NCBI RefSeq assembly: GCF_019805165.1
Contig: NZ_RWIJ01000101.1
Span: 124,001-188,000 of the forward strand
Origin: Azospirillum sp. 412522
Lineage (GTDB): Bacteria; Pseudomonadota; Alphaproteobacteria; Azospirillales; Azospirillaceae
DNA length: 64,000 nucleotides
Direction of reading: 5' to 3'
The notes beneath the pieces are model-generated. The model saw nothing but the letters and a program-made list of their open reading frames with translations. It searched no databases and was not told the DNA's origin. The translations under genes were made by a program, and so were the position numbers. Below are positions 25,426-33,990 of the stretch, in pieces. How positions within the stretch are numbered: the first letter of the stretch is position 1; every line of letters begins with the position of its first letter.

Positions 25426-26520
25426 ATGAAAGCCATCATCGACGGCATCCGGATCGCCGGTCTGCGCGCGGTGGTGCCGCCCCAGCGCCATTCCTTCGTC
25501 GAGGACCCCGGCATGTTCACGGTGGAGGAGGCGAAGAAGCTGGCCGCCACCATCGGCGTCCGGGAGCGCCGCGTGCTGCAGCCGCCCTATTGCGCGTCGG
25601 ACCTCTGCCTCGCCGCCGCGGAAGGGCTGATGGAGCAGCTGGGCTGGGACCCGGCAACGGTCGAGGTGCTGGTTTTCGTCTCGCAGGACGCCGACTATGT
25701 GCTGCCGGCCACCGCCTGCATCATGCAGCACCGGCTGGGGCTGCCGACCAGTGCGGCGGCCTTCGACGTGCCGCTGGGCTGCTCGGGCTACGTCTACGGG
25801 CTGTGGATCGCGGCGAAGCTGCTGGGGGGATCGACGGCCCGCCGTGCGCTGGTGCTGTGCGGCGACAATCCGACCCGCCACCTTCACCCGGAGGACCGTG
25901 CCACCCTGCCCCTGTTCGGCGATGCCGGATCGGCGACGGCGCTGGAGGTGGACGCCGCGGCCCCGCCCATCCCGGTGGTGATCGGCACCGACGGCGCCGG
26001 CGCGCCGCACATCTTCGTCAAGGCCGGCGGCAAGCGCCATAGCCTGATCCCGCCGGTGGCCTCCCGGGGCAGCATCGCCGGCGCAGAGGAGGCCGCCCAA
26101 CTGGAGCGCGACGCCCGCCTGACCCTGAACGGAGCGGAGGTGTTCTCCTTCACGCTGCGGGCCGTGCCGCCGCTGCTGCGCGAGGCGATGGAGCATGCCG
26201 GCACCGACGTCGAGAGCATCGACCGCTTCGTCCTGCACCAGGCCAACGCCTTCATGCTGGAGCATCTGCGCAAGCGCATCAAGGCGCCGGCCGACCGCTT
26301 CGTCATCGACATGCAGGGCTTCGGCAACACCAGTTCCGCCTCCATCCCGCTGGCGATCTGCCACAGCATGGGGGGGCTGCTGGCGGCCGGGCCGGTGAAG
26401 ACGCTGATGGCCGGCTTCGGGGTGGGCTGGTCCTGGGGAGCGATGGTGGCGGAGCTGGGGCCGATGCCGGAGCCGCAGGTGGTGGATTTGCCCGACGGCT
26501 ATCCGGTGCTGGCGGTGTGA
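25426..26520 (+). CDS. 3-oxoacyl-ACP synthase III (FabH-like)
   Basis: A 364-residue condensing enzyme with the complete triad: Cys119 in VPLGCSGYVYG, His271 in LHQAN and Asn301 in GFGNTSSAS. KASIII enzymes join an acyl-CoA starter to malonyl-ACP; relatives in surface-sugar clusters supply short acyl groups for amino sugars, and others act in secondary metabolism. AAGGA lies ahead of the start. It stands alone on the plus strand, divergent from the SDR-oxygenase-GNAT unit, and is convergent with the sugar operon downstream. No acyl carrier gene is visible, so the housekeeping ACP may be used. Confidence 0.85.
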   Translation: MKAIIDGIRIAGLRAVVPPQRHSFVEDPGMFTVEEAKKLAATIGVRERRVLQPPYCASDLCLAAAEGLMEQLGWDPATVEVLVFVSQDADYVLPATACIMQHRLGLPTSAAAFDVPLGCSGYVYGLWIAAKLLGGSTARRALVLCGDNPTRHLHPEDRATLPLFGDAGSATALEVDAAAPPIPVVIGTDGAGAPHIFVKAGGKRHSLIPPVASRGSIAGAEEAAQLERDARLTLNGAEVFSFTLRAVPPLLREAMEHAGTDVESIDRFVLHQANAFMLEHLRKRIKAPADRFVIDMQGFGNTSSASIPLAICHSMGGLLAAGPVKTLMAGFGVGWSWGAMVAELGPMPEPQVVDLPDGYPVLAV

Positions 26521-26559
26521 TGCCGGGCTCGGAGAGATTCGACTTTCCGAACCCGGCAT
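26520..26559. terminator. Hairpin between convergent KASIII and dehydrogenase genes
   Basis: ATGCCGGG and TCGG pair with CCGA and CCCGGCAT across a 14-base loop with one bulge on each side. The hairpin starts at the KASIII stop and precedes the end of the long sugar operon on the other strand by 39 bases. Only a weak AT stretch follows, so it may be a bidirectional terminator of modest strength. Confidence 0.55.
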
Positions 26560-26597
26560 AATAGCTGTGCTCTGGGATCGTTCCGGGAGCGGAGCCT

Positions 26598-27659
26598 TTA
26601 TGCTTCGCCATCCATCTTGACCACACAGCGTCCGGCAATGCTGCCGTCACGTATGCCGGCTATGGCGTCGTTGATTTGAGGCAAATCGACTTCGTGGGTG
26701 ATCAACTGGTCGAGCGGATTCGTCGTTGCGCCGAATAGCTTGAGATAGCGGGGGATGTCCTCGTTCGGCACGGCATCGCCGCCATGGGAGCCGACCAGGG
26801 TCTTGCCGAAGTGGATGGGCAGCGTGAACAGCGTGGAGGCCTGCCCTGCCTTCGGCACGCCGACCAGCACCACCCGTCCTTGCGGCTTCGTGATGGCATA
26901 CCCAAGCTCGATGATCCTGGGCAGGCCCGTGTTGTCGACGAATACGTCGGGACCCGCTGCGCCAAGGATCCGCTTGATTTCGGTTTCGGGGTCCGTCTTG
27001 GCTGCGTTGATCAAATGTGTCGCGCCCATTTTCTGGGCGAGCGCCAGCTTCTCGTCGTAGAGATCGACGGCGATGATCGGCCATGCCGAAGTCAGACTGG
27101 CTGCCTGGACGATGTTCAGGCCTATGCCGCCTGCACCATAGACCACGAGCGATTCGCCGATCTTGAGCTTGGCATTGTTGACCACCACGCCGAAGCCGGT
27201 GGTGATGGCGCAGCCGAACAGGCAGGCAATCCGCATATCGACGTCCGGAGCAATCCGGGTGACCCGGTTTTCCGCGACGATCGCGTATTGGTTGAAGGTG
27301 GTGACCCAGCCGGCATTCAGCTGTCTGTTGCGCCATGTATAGCGCGGGGGCACGGACTCGATGCCCATCCCTTTACGCCAGTGCAGCACCACCTTGTCGC
27401 CGGCGGCGACATGGCGAACGCCCGGACCAATTGCGACCACCGTGCCGGAACCCTCATGCCCCAACAGATGCGGCAGGAATTTGTCTTCGCCTTTGGCGCC
27501 ATCGATCTCACCAAGCTGCGATCCGCAGATGCCGCTGTAAGCGATGCGCACGAGCACTTGGCCTGCTTCGAGGGATTGCGGCAGTTCGACCGTGTCGATG
27601 ACCAGCGGCTTCTTCAATTCCACGAGAATGGCCGCTTGCATGGTGCTAGGAATTGTCAT
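26598..27659 (-). CDS. Zinc-type alcohol dehydrogenase (MDR superfamily)
   Basis: A 353-residue medium-chain dehydrogenase, last gene of the eleven-gene operon. GICGSQ and GHEGSGTV supply the catalytic zinc Cys and His-Glu, and VYGAGGIGLN is the nucleotide-binding loop. The four-cysteine structural zinc lobe usual in alcohol dehydrogenases is absent; the corresponding region runs HWRKGMGIESVPPRY. It could oxidise or reduce a sugar hydroxyl or aldehyde in the pathway. The ATG at 27659 lies seven bases after the previous stop. Confidence 0.82.
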   Translation of the reverse strand: MTIPSTMQAAILVELKKPLVIDTVELPQSLEAGQVLVRIAYSGICGSQLGEIDGAKGEDKFLPHLLGHEGSGTVVAIGPGVRHVAAGDKVVLHWRKGMGIESVPPRYTWRNRQLNAGWVTTFNQYAIVAENRVTRIAPDVDMRIACLFGCAITTGFGVVVNNAKLKIGESLVVYGAGGIGLNIVQAASLTSAWPIIAVDLYDEKLALAQKMGATHLINAAKTDPETEIKRILGAAGPDVFVDNTGLPRIIELGYAITKPQGRVVLVGVPKAGQASTLFTLPIHFGKTLVGSHGGDAVPNEDIPRYLKLFGATTNPLDQLITHEVDLPQINDAIAGIRDGSIAGRCVVKMDGEA

Positions 27660-27666
27660 GGTTGAA

Positions 27667-28335
27667 TTACTCAAAGTAGATGAAGGAGTGATCTCCGGTA
27701 TACCCTGTCATCTTGAACCACCAGTCCCATTCCTGTGGGGTGCAAAATGCTTCGCAGGTAACTTGCCAGTAAAGGAGATTAGCCTTCTCTTGCTCATTTC
27801 TATATGATTCAACGCAGATGTATTTTTCTTTTCCGACGCGCTCCACCTCGCGCAATGCTTTGTCCAGATCGTAATTGTGAAGATTATGCAACGTCGTCAG
27901 AGAAATGACCAAGTCGAACGACTTGTCAGCAAAGGGCAGTGCCGTAGCGTTACCGTGCTGCAGCCGGTCCTTGACTTCTTCTTTGGCATTCGCGAGAGCA
28001 TATTCGGATACGTCGATCCCGTGGACTTCAATCCCGGGAACGACTTTGGTGAAGTCATATAGCAGATACCCTTTGCCGCAACCGACATCGAGTACCTTGC
28101 TTCCCGGCTTCAAGCCGTAATGCTCGGCCATTGCACGTGCGACTTTTTCCCAACGACCCTCCATATAACGATAGCCGCCATAGCAGATGCGGCGATCGCC
28201 GTCCCAATAGTCATAATCCCATTTTTTGGCCAATTCAGCCGCTTTCGGCTTGGGGAACTCAGCATCATTGACTCGTGCCAAGTAGTCCCGCTTGGTGCTT
28301 TTATGCACCACCGACATGAAGTCAATGTAGCTCAT
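27667..28335 (-). CDS. Class I SAM-dependent methyltransferase
   Basis: A 222-residue enzyme with the SAM motif VLDVGCGKGYLL, the acidic loop GIDVSEYAL and SFDLVISLTTLHNL. The N-terminus (KKWDYDYWDGDRRICYGGYRY) is distinctive and tyrosine-rich. It overlaps the upstream kinase-like gene by 14 bases. Its composition is less GC-rich than its neighbours, hinting at separate acquisition. O- or N-methylation of the sugar made by this operon is likely; the position is unknown. The start follows AAGG. Confidence 0.82.
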   Translation of the reverse strand: MSYIDFMSVVHKSTKRDYLARVNDAEFPKPKAAELAKKWDYDYWDGDRRICYGGYRYMEGRWEKVARAMAEHYGLKPGSKVLDVGCGKGYLLYDFTKVVPGIEVHGIDVSEYALANAKEEVKDRLQHGNATALPFADKSFDLVISLTTLHNLHNYDLDKALREVERVGKEKYICVESYRNEQEKANLLYWQVTCEAFCTPQEWDWWFKMTGYTGDHSFIYFE

Positions 28336-29365
28336 GTGATACCTTTCGCAATGTCTCGTGCAATGCCGCCGCAATGGCGATTTGCTTCTTCTTGAGTTTT
28401 GCTTCGTCGAGGGCTGGGTTGGCGAATTTTCGCCGTTCAAGTGTGAGCGGAACGAAGACGCCAAGCGCGATGCAGCACCACTTGGCAAGATAGATGGGAC
28501 GCATCAGCGCCGCTCTCTGGTCAAGCCGGCCGGCGGCAGGGAAGAGGGCGACGCAGCGTCGCAAGAATTCGGCGAAGCCGTCCGAAGGGACCGGAACAGC
28601 CGGCTGGGCGAAGAAATCGCCAAGCATGCGTGTGGGGTCGTCCCATCCCGCATATTCGAAGTCGTGGAAGACGATGCCTCCCCCCCGACGCTGCAAGGCG
28701 TTGTGGAAGCCGAAATCCGATGGCGAAACGCACCGGTGATCCGTCTTCAGCGCGTCATCGACCGACAGACCCCGGTCCTCCGCCAATCGAAGGATACGGT
28801 CGACGAGGGAGCGCCAATCATCGACCAGCCGACGGATGAGGGCGGCGGCATCGCCAAGCCCCTCCGGATTGACGGTGAAGAGAACTGACAGCCGGCGGTC
28901 GACAAGTTGGATGTGTTCCGCCAGGGAGAAGACCGCTTCCGATGCCATCGGCAGACCATCGGCGCGCCGGCGGGCATCCGGAGTGTTGAGCGCCGCAAAG
29001 AAGTCGATGGCGGCATCGACGTCTTTGGCCGTCACCTCTCCGGGACGAAAAGGCGCTCCGTCAATGAACTCATAGGCGGCAAGCTGTTCAGCGTCATGAC
29101 GGGCGATGGGCCGCGGCACTGAACCGGGCGCTGCCGCGTCTGCATAGACGGTGAAACGGAACTCGGTGTCGAGCCGATTGCGCGGATCGGACGGATGCGT
29201 GAAATAGCGTTTGACCAGGATGATGCGCGATTGCGTTTCCACCCGGAATGCCCGGTTGTTGCCGCTTGCGGGAAGCGGCTCGACCGATGCCACGGCACCA
29301 AGGTCCGTAGAGGCAACCAGCGCCGTGATCGCCTCGGTGATTGGACTGGCGCCGGGTTCAGGCAT
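28322..29365 (-). CDS. APH-type phosphotransferase (putative sugar kinase)
   Basis: A 347-residue member of the aminoglycoside-phosphotransferase/choline-kinase fold. SEPLPASGNNRAFRV type glycine loop, ILVKRYF with the ATP Lys, a variant catalytic loop SPSDFGFHN and the metal motif FHDFEYAGWDDP can be seen. In sugar clusters such kinases phosphorylate the anomeric or another hydroxyl. The usual HxD of the catalytic loop appears as SPSD, so activity may differ. ATG 29365 overlaps the HAD stop by eight bases; the open frame extends to a TTG at 29377. Confidence 0.7.
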   Translation of the reverse strand: MPEPGASPITEAITALVASTDLGAVASVEPLPASGNNRAFRVETQSRIILVKRYFTHPSDPRNRLDTEFRFTVYADAAAPGSVPRPIARHDAEQLAAYEFIDGAPFRPGEVTAKDVDAAIDFFAALNTPDARRRADGLPMASEAVFSLAEHIQLVDRRLSVLFTVNPEGLGDAAALIRRLVDDWRSLVDRILRLAEDRGLSVDDALKTDHRCVSPSDFGFHNALQRRGGGIVFHDFEYAGWDDPTRMLGDFFAQPAVPVPSDGFAEFLRRCVALFPAAGRLDQRAALMRPIYLAKWCCIALGVFVPLTLERRKFANPALDEAKLKKKQIAIAAALHETLRKVSHELH

Positions 29366-29963
29366 CGAGAGCGCCAAGCAGGTCGCTCCATCGTGCGATC
29401 TTCGTCAGACCCGGATAGGTGTCGATGTAGTGGCTTTCGGGATCGAACAGCAGCTTGCGAACAGTGGCGGGCATTGCGGGATCAAGCAGGATCTCAGGCA
29501 GGTCGTCGACGAAGACGTCGCAACCGATTGCATCGATGCGGGCAAGCTTGGCCGGCTTGGTGGTTTCGAAGAAGATGCGGTCCGTCGGCAGGGCAGGCAA
29601 GCCATTGCGCATGATGTGAGTGGCAATCCAACGGCGGGCACTGGCATGCAGGTCGTAGGGCGGCCCGGCGAAGGGATGGATCGTCTTGTGGCTGACGATG
29701 CTCACAACATGGCCGGCGGCAAGCGCGGCATCGACGAAATCAAGGAAGCCGGGAAAGGCCGTCGCATCTTCCATGCGGGGACCATAGATCGTTCCCTGCA
29801 GCTCGATCCAGGTCTGCTCCAGCCCCTTTGCGCGCAAATGGTCCCTGACCGCCACCTTGTTCCGGGCGACCGGACCGGTCAGCAGTCCCTGCTCCTCCGC
29901 CACACGATGGACCAGGCTATCGTAGGAGACGATTGTGTTGTCGAAATCGAGACCGATATGCAC
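29358..29963 (-). CDS. HAD-superfamily phosphatase-like protein
   Basis: A 201-residue protein beginning HIGLDFDNTIV, the DxDxT nucleophile motif. Motif II is VSIVSHKT, a Lys follows in TTKPAKLARI, and motif IV is DVFVDDLPEIL. This is a complete HAD set with a short cap. It is not obviously GmhB. It lies eight bases after the transketolase C-subunit gene and overlaps the kinase-like gene. Dephosphorylation of a sugar phosphate intermediate is the likely role. Confidence 0.78.
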   Translation of the reverse strand: MHIGLDFDNTIVSYDSLVHRVAEEQGLLTGPVARNKVAVRDHLRAKGLEQTWIELQGTIYGPRMEDATAFPGFLDFVDAALAAGHVVSIVSHKTIHPFAGPPYDLHASARRWIATHIMRNGLPALPTDRIFFETTKPAKLARIDAIGCDVFVDDLPEILLDPAMPATVRKLLFDPESHYIDTYPGLTKIARWSDLLGALDA

Positions 29964-29970
29964 GGTATTG

Positions 29971-30888
29971 CTATCCTAGTTTCTCAAGGATCGTTGCCGC
30001 GATCTTATCCGCGCTCAGCATGTACAATGAGCGGGCATAGTCCTGATCGCCGATGACATGAAGAAATTCATCGCGGGTGCCGCAGAGCAGCACCGGCGGT
30101 GCATTCCGTATTCCAGCACGCCACTCGGAAACCGCGCCGCCGAGACCGCCGATGCGGCCATGCTCTTCAATCGTCACCAGCAGCCGGAATCCAGACGCCG
30201 TCTGCTCCAGATAGTCGGTGTCGAGCGGTTTGACCGTTGGAAAGCTGGTGACCGCGACCGACAGTCCCTGCTCTTTCAAGATTGCCGACACGGCCAGGGC
30301 GACCGGCATGATTGTGCCGGAAACCAGAAGCGCGACATCGTGCCCCTCCTGGACTTCGATCGCCTTGCCAATGACGAGATCGACCTCGCCCGGGTGAATG
30401 TCGGGTTCGCCCTTCTTGCCGATCCGGATATAGGATGGGCCGTCGTGCGCCAGGGCCGCCCTCATGCAGCCGACCATCTCCCCGATATCGCAGGGGGCGA
30501 AGACGGTCATGTTCGGCAGCGTGCGCAGGATGGCAAGATCTTCAAGGGAATGATGGGTAGGACCGAGCTCGGCATAGGAGAGGCCCGCTCCGGTGCCGAC
30601 AATGATGACAGGGGCCTCGTGATAGCAGAGGTCGACGCGGATCTGCTCGAAGCAACGGGTGGTGGTGAAAGGGGCGATGGTGTAGACAATCGGGCGCAGC
30701 CCGGACATTGCCATCCCGGCCGCCACCCCGATCATGTTGGCTTCGGCGATGCCGCAGTTGAGGAAGTGCCGGCTGCCGACTTTCTTCACGCCTTCGAACA
30801 AGTTGTTGCCGATGTCGCCGGACAGTAGAACGACCCGTTCATCGGCGCTTGCAAGACGGGTGACTTCCTTGGCAAAAGCGTTTCTCAT
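29971..30888 (-). CDS. Transketolase, C-terminal subunit (split)
   Basis: A 305-residue protein equal to the pyrimidine-binding and C-terminal domains of transketolase: LSGDIGNN, RHFLNCGIAEANMIGVAAGMA with the ThDP-activating Glu, TTTRCFEQIR and GPTHHSLEDLAILR, ending in a regulatory-type domain (VTSFPTVKPLD). Its start overlaps the N-subunit stop by four bases. Together the two make a working transketolase that moves a two-carbon unit between sugars. Placement inside a nucleotide-sugar operon suggests a dedicated role in making a longer or branched sugar. Confidence 0.88.
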   Translation of the reverse strand: MRNAFAKEVTRLASADERVVLLSGDIGNNLFEGVKKVGSRHFLNCGIAEANMIGVAAGMAMSGLRPIVYTIAPFTTTRCFEQIRVDLCYHEAPVIIVGTGAGLSYAELGPTHHSLEDLAILRTLPNMTVFAPCDIGEMVGCMRAALAHDGPSYIRIGKKGEPDIHPGEVDLVIGKAIEVQEGHDVALLVSGTIMPVALAVSAILKEQGLSVAVTSFPTVKPLDTDYLEQTASGFRLLVTIEEHGRIGGLGGAVSEWRAGIRNAPPVLLCGTRDEFLHVIGDQDYARSLYMLSADKIAATILEKLG

Positions 30889-31709
30889 GCTTCGATCCTA
30901 AGCTCTGCGCGCGCCCGACGCACTTCCTCTTCGCTGGGAATCCGGTAGTGCCAGTTGTTGTCGTCCTGCATGAAGGATACGCCACTTCCCTTGACGGTAT
31001 GGGCGACGATCGCCGTCGGCCGGTCGGTGGTCCCCGCGAAACAGTTCAGTGCGTCCTTGATCGCGGCATGATCATGGCCATCGACTTCCATGGCGTTCCA
31101 GCCGAAGGCAGCCCATTTGTCGACGAGGGGGTCCATTGCCATGATCGTCTGGCTGCGGCCGGTCGCCTGCCATTTGTTGAAATCGACAATGACGCAGAGG
31201 TTGGAAGCGCGCTGGGCCGCTGCCAGCAATGCCGCTTCCCAGACCGATCCTTCATTGCATTCGCCATCGCCGACCAGGACAACCACCCTGTAAGGGAGTG
31301 CCTGGATCCGTGCGGCGAGCGCCATGCCGAGTCCGATAGGCAGGCCGTGGCCGAGCGAGCCGGTTGCTGCTTCAATTCCCGGCAGACAGGCTGGCGAGGG
31401 CGGATGCTCGGCGAAGATGCTGCCGTTCTGGCCATAGTCCGAGAGCCGCGAGTCGTCGTAGAAGCCGCGCATTGCCAGCACTTGGAACAAGGCCGGAGCT
31501 GCGTGCCCCTTGCTCAGTATGAAGCGGTCCCGACCAGAGGCCGCCGGCTGCGACGGGTCAAGGCGCAGGAAATCGAAGTAGAGGACACTCAGCAAGTCGG
31601 TACAGGACAGGCATGACCCCAGATGCGGCGTGCCGGTCCTGTGTGAGGTTTCGATGATCCGGTAGCGCAGCTGGCGGGCCCGGAGGTTGAGAGTGTTCAA
31701 ATCGATCAT
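30885..31709 (-). CDS. Transketolase, N-terminal (ThDP-binding) subunit (split)
   Basis: A 274-residue protein equal to the ThDP pyrophosphate-binding domain. THRTGTPHLGSCLS with the conserved His, LSKGHAAPALF, and the ThDP motif GDGECNEGSVWEA followed by VDFNKWQATG are intact. Split transketolases are known from archaea, some bacteria and several sugar or antibiotic clusters. It overlaps the neighbouring genes on both sides by four bases, so subunit stoichiometry is probably set by translational coupling. Confidence 0.88.
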   Translation of the reverse strand: MIDLNTLNLRARQLRYRIIETSHRTGTPHLGSCLSCTDLLSVLYFDFLRLDPSQPAASGRDRFILSKGHAAPALFQVLAMRGFYDDSRLSDYGQNGSIFAEHPPSPACLPGIEAATGSLGHGLPIGLGMALAARIQALPYRVVVLVGDGECNEGSVWEAALLAAAQRASNLCVIVDFNKWQATGRSQTIMAMDPLVDKWAAFGWNAMEVDGHDHAAIKDALNCFAGTTDRPTAIVAHTVKGSGVSFMQDDNNWHYRIPSEEEVRRARAELRIEA

Positions 31710-32833
31710 CGCGAACCTGGCTCGGAACCGGTGAAGAATGAAATCACGGAGCGCGCAACGTGGTCGACTTCCGCGTCGGTGAGTTCCGGGTAGATCGGCA
31801 AGCTTATCATATGCCGGGCGTTGGCTTCGGTGTTTGGGAAGGAGCCCTCCGCATAGCCCAGATCCCGCGCAGCCTCCTGCAGATGGAGGGGTATCGGATA
31901 ATGGATGCGGGTGTCGACGCCGTTGGCGGCAAGATGTGCCATCAGCGCATCCCGCCGATCGGTGCGGATGATGAAGTTATGATAGACACACTCTTCTTGA
32001 GGCTGGTCTTCCGGCACGGTCGCCAGTCCTCTCAGGCGATCCCGGTAAATTCCGGCAATCTCACGGCAGCGTGCGTTCCAGATATCGAGATGAGCGAGCT
32101 TGATCTCGGCAAAAGCAGCCTGCATCGGATCGAGCCGCGAATTGTAGCCCCAGAATGCGCAACGCTCGCGATTCTCGAGGCCATGATTGCGCAGCTTGAC
32201 GATCTTCTCGGCCAATGCATCGTCATCGGTCGTTATGAGGCCACCGTCACCATAGACGCCGAGATTCTTGAGCGGGTGCAGGCTGAAGCCGGCAGCAATG
32301 CCGAGCCCGCCGACCCGCCGGCCCTGATATCGCGCGCCGATCGCCTGCGCGGCATCTTCGACGACGAACAGGCCGTGGCGGCGGGCGATCTCGTTGATCG
32401 GCTCCATGGCGGCAGGCCTGCCGGTGAGATGCACAGGCAGGATCGCCCGGGTCCGTGGGGTCAGCGCCTCCTCGATGAGGGCGGGGTCAATGTTCATGTC
32501 CTCGGCGACATCAACGAACACCACCTTCGCACCGGTCGCGGCGATCATCGATGCCGAGGCGATGAAGGAGTTGGGCGCGGTGATCACTTCATCGCCCGGC
32601 CCGATCCCCAGCGCCTTGAGAATGAGGAAGAGGGCGCTGGAGCCGTCCGCCACGCCCACGGCATGCCTGACTCCGCAGAAGGCGGCCGCCGCCCGCTCGA
32701 ACGACGCCAACCGGTCGCCGAGAATGTATATCCCGCTGCGGCCAACCTCGCGGAAGGCATCGGTCAGCTCGGATTCGAGTGCCCGAAACTGGCGGGCAAG
32801 ATCGACGAACGGTACGGAGATTTGGTCAGGCAT
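31706..32833 (-). CDS. DegT/DnrJ/EryC1 sugar aminotransferase (second copy)
   Basis: A 375-residue PLP enzyme. SLHPLKNLGVYGDGG contains the PLP Lys, VVEDAAQAIGARYQG the Asp that pairs with the pyridine nitrogen, and YNSRLDPMQAA the substrate loop. Family members transaminate keto-sugar nucleotides, or less often dehydrate sugars. It is clearly related to the adjacent aminotransferase but well diverged, so the two probably act on different intermediates. It overlaps the upstream copy by eight bases. Confidence 0.87.
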   Translation of the reverse strand: MPDQISVPFVDLARQFRALESELTDAFREVGRSGIYILGDRLASFERAAAAFCGVRHAVGVADGSSALFLILKALGIGPGDEVITAPNSFIASASMIAATGAKVVFVDVAEDMNIDPALIEEALTPRTRAILPVHLTGRPAAMEPINEIARRHGLFVVEDAAQAIGARYQGRRVGGLGIAAGFSLHPLKNLGVYGDGGLITTDDDALAEKIVKLRNHGLENRERCAFWGYNSRLDPMQAAFAEIKLAHLDIWNARCREIAGIYRDRLRGLATVPEDQPQEECVYHNFIIRTDRRDALMAHLAANGVDTRIHYPIPLHLQEAARDLGYAEGSFPNTEANARHMISLPIYPELTDAEVDHVARSVISFFTGSEPGSR

Positions 32834-33980
32834 AGAAGCCTCTGATCAGGTCGATCACCCGGTCCTGCTGGGCCGATGTGATGAATTCATGCACTGGCAG
32901 CGACAAGGTCGAAGCGGCGATCCGCTCCGCCATGGGGAAATCGCCGCGGCTATAGCCGAAATCGGCCGCCGCCGGTTGCAGATGCATCGGCGTGGGATAA
33001 TGGACCTTTGCATCGATGCCGTGGGCGACCAGATGGTTCTGGAGTTCGTCGCGCCGTTCGCAGAGAACCATATAGAGGTGGTAGACCTGCTCGATGTCGG
33101 GCTCGCGATGAGGCACCGTCACACCGTCGATCCCCCGTAGATGCGCATCGAAATAGGCGGCATTGGCGATCCGCGAACGGGTGATGTGCTCGATCTTGCC
33201 GAGCATGTGGCGTGCGACCACGGCTTGCACCGTATCGAGCCGTGAATTGTAGGCGAAGACCCGGCATTCGTCGCGCCCTGCCAGCCCGTGGTTGCGCAGC
33301 AATCGCAGCCGGTCCGCGTGTTCCGCGACATTGGTCGTGATGATTCCGCCGTCACCCCAGACATTGAGATTCTTCAGCGGGTGAAAGCTGTAGCAGGCGA
33401 TGGCGCCGAGGCCGCCGACCTTGTGCCCTTTGTAGGTGGCCCTTATGGCGTGGCAGGCATCGGCGATGACCGAAATGCCGTGCCGATCGGCGATGGCCTG
33501 GATACGTTCCATGTCGCAGGGCTTGCCCGACCAGTGCACGGGCATGATGGCCTTGGTCCTCGGTGTGATGCGGGCCTCGATCTGATCGGGATCGATATTG
33601 TAGTCGGCCCCGACGTCGGCGAAGACGGGCCGTGCGCCGGCGGTGACGATGGCGCCGACGGTGGCGTAGAAGGTGAACGGTGTGGTGATGACCTCGTCAC
33701 CCTTGTCGACGCCGATCGCCTTGAGGCTGAGGAAAAGAGCGTCGGTGCCGCTGCCGACGCCGATCGCATGAGCGGCCCCGCACAGTTCGGCGAATTCCTG
33801 TTCGAGCTTGTCGACTTCGGCGCCCAGGGTGAAGTCGCCGCGTACGACGACCTCGCGGATCTTGTCGAGGATCACATCATGGTCGGCGAACTGATGCGGC
33901 AGATAGTTATGGTTGACCTCGAGCGCTCCGGTCTGCCGGTACTGTTCGGGAAGGAAGTTCTGAATCGTCGTTGTCGCCAT
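32826..33980 (-). CDS. DegT/DnrJ/EryC1 sugar aminotransferase (first copy)
   Basis: A 384-residue PLP enzyme with SFHPLKNLNVWGDGG (PLP Lys), VIADACHAIRATYKG and YNSRLDTVQAV. ADACHAIRA replaces the common EDAAQA form, so this copy may have different specificity. GAGGA lies eight bases before the start. It is 10 bases downstream of an epimerase/dehydratase gene that could make its keto-sugar substrate. Confidence 0.87.
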   Translation of the reverse strand: MATTTIQNFLPEQYRQTGALEVNHNYLPHQFADHDVILDKIREVVVRGDFTLGAEVDKLEQEFAELCGAAHAIGVGSGTDALFLSLKAIGVDKGDEVITTPFTFYATVGAIVTAGARPVFADVGADYNIDPDQIEARITPRTKAIMPVHWSGKPCDMERIQAIADRHGISVIADACHAIRATYKGHKVGGLGAIACYSFHPLKNLNVWGDGGIITTNVAEHADRLRLLRNHGLAGRDECRVFAYNSRLDTVQAVVARHMLGKIEHITRSRIANAAYFDAHLRGIDGVTVPHREPDIEQVYHLYMVLCERRDELQNHLVAHGIDAKVHYPTPMHLQPAAADFGYSRGDFPMAERIAASTLSLPVHEFITSAQQDRVIDLIRGFYA

Positions 33981-33990
33981 GTTGGTCCTC

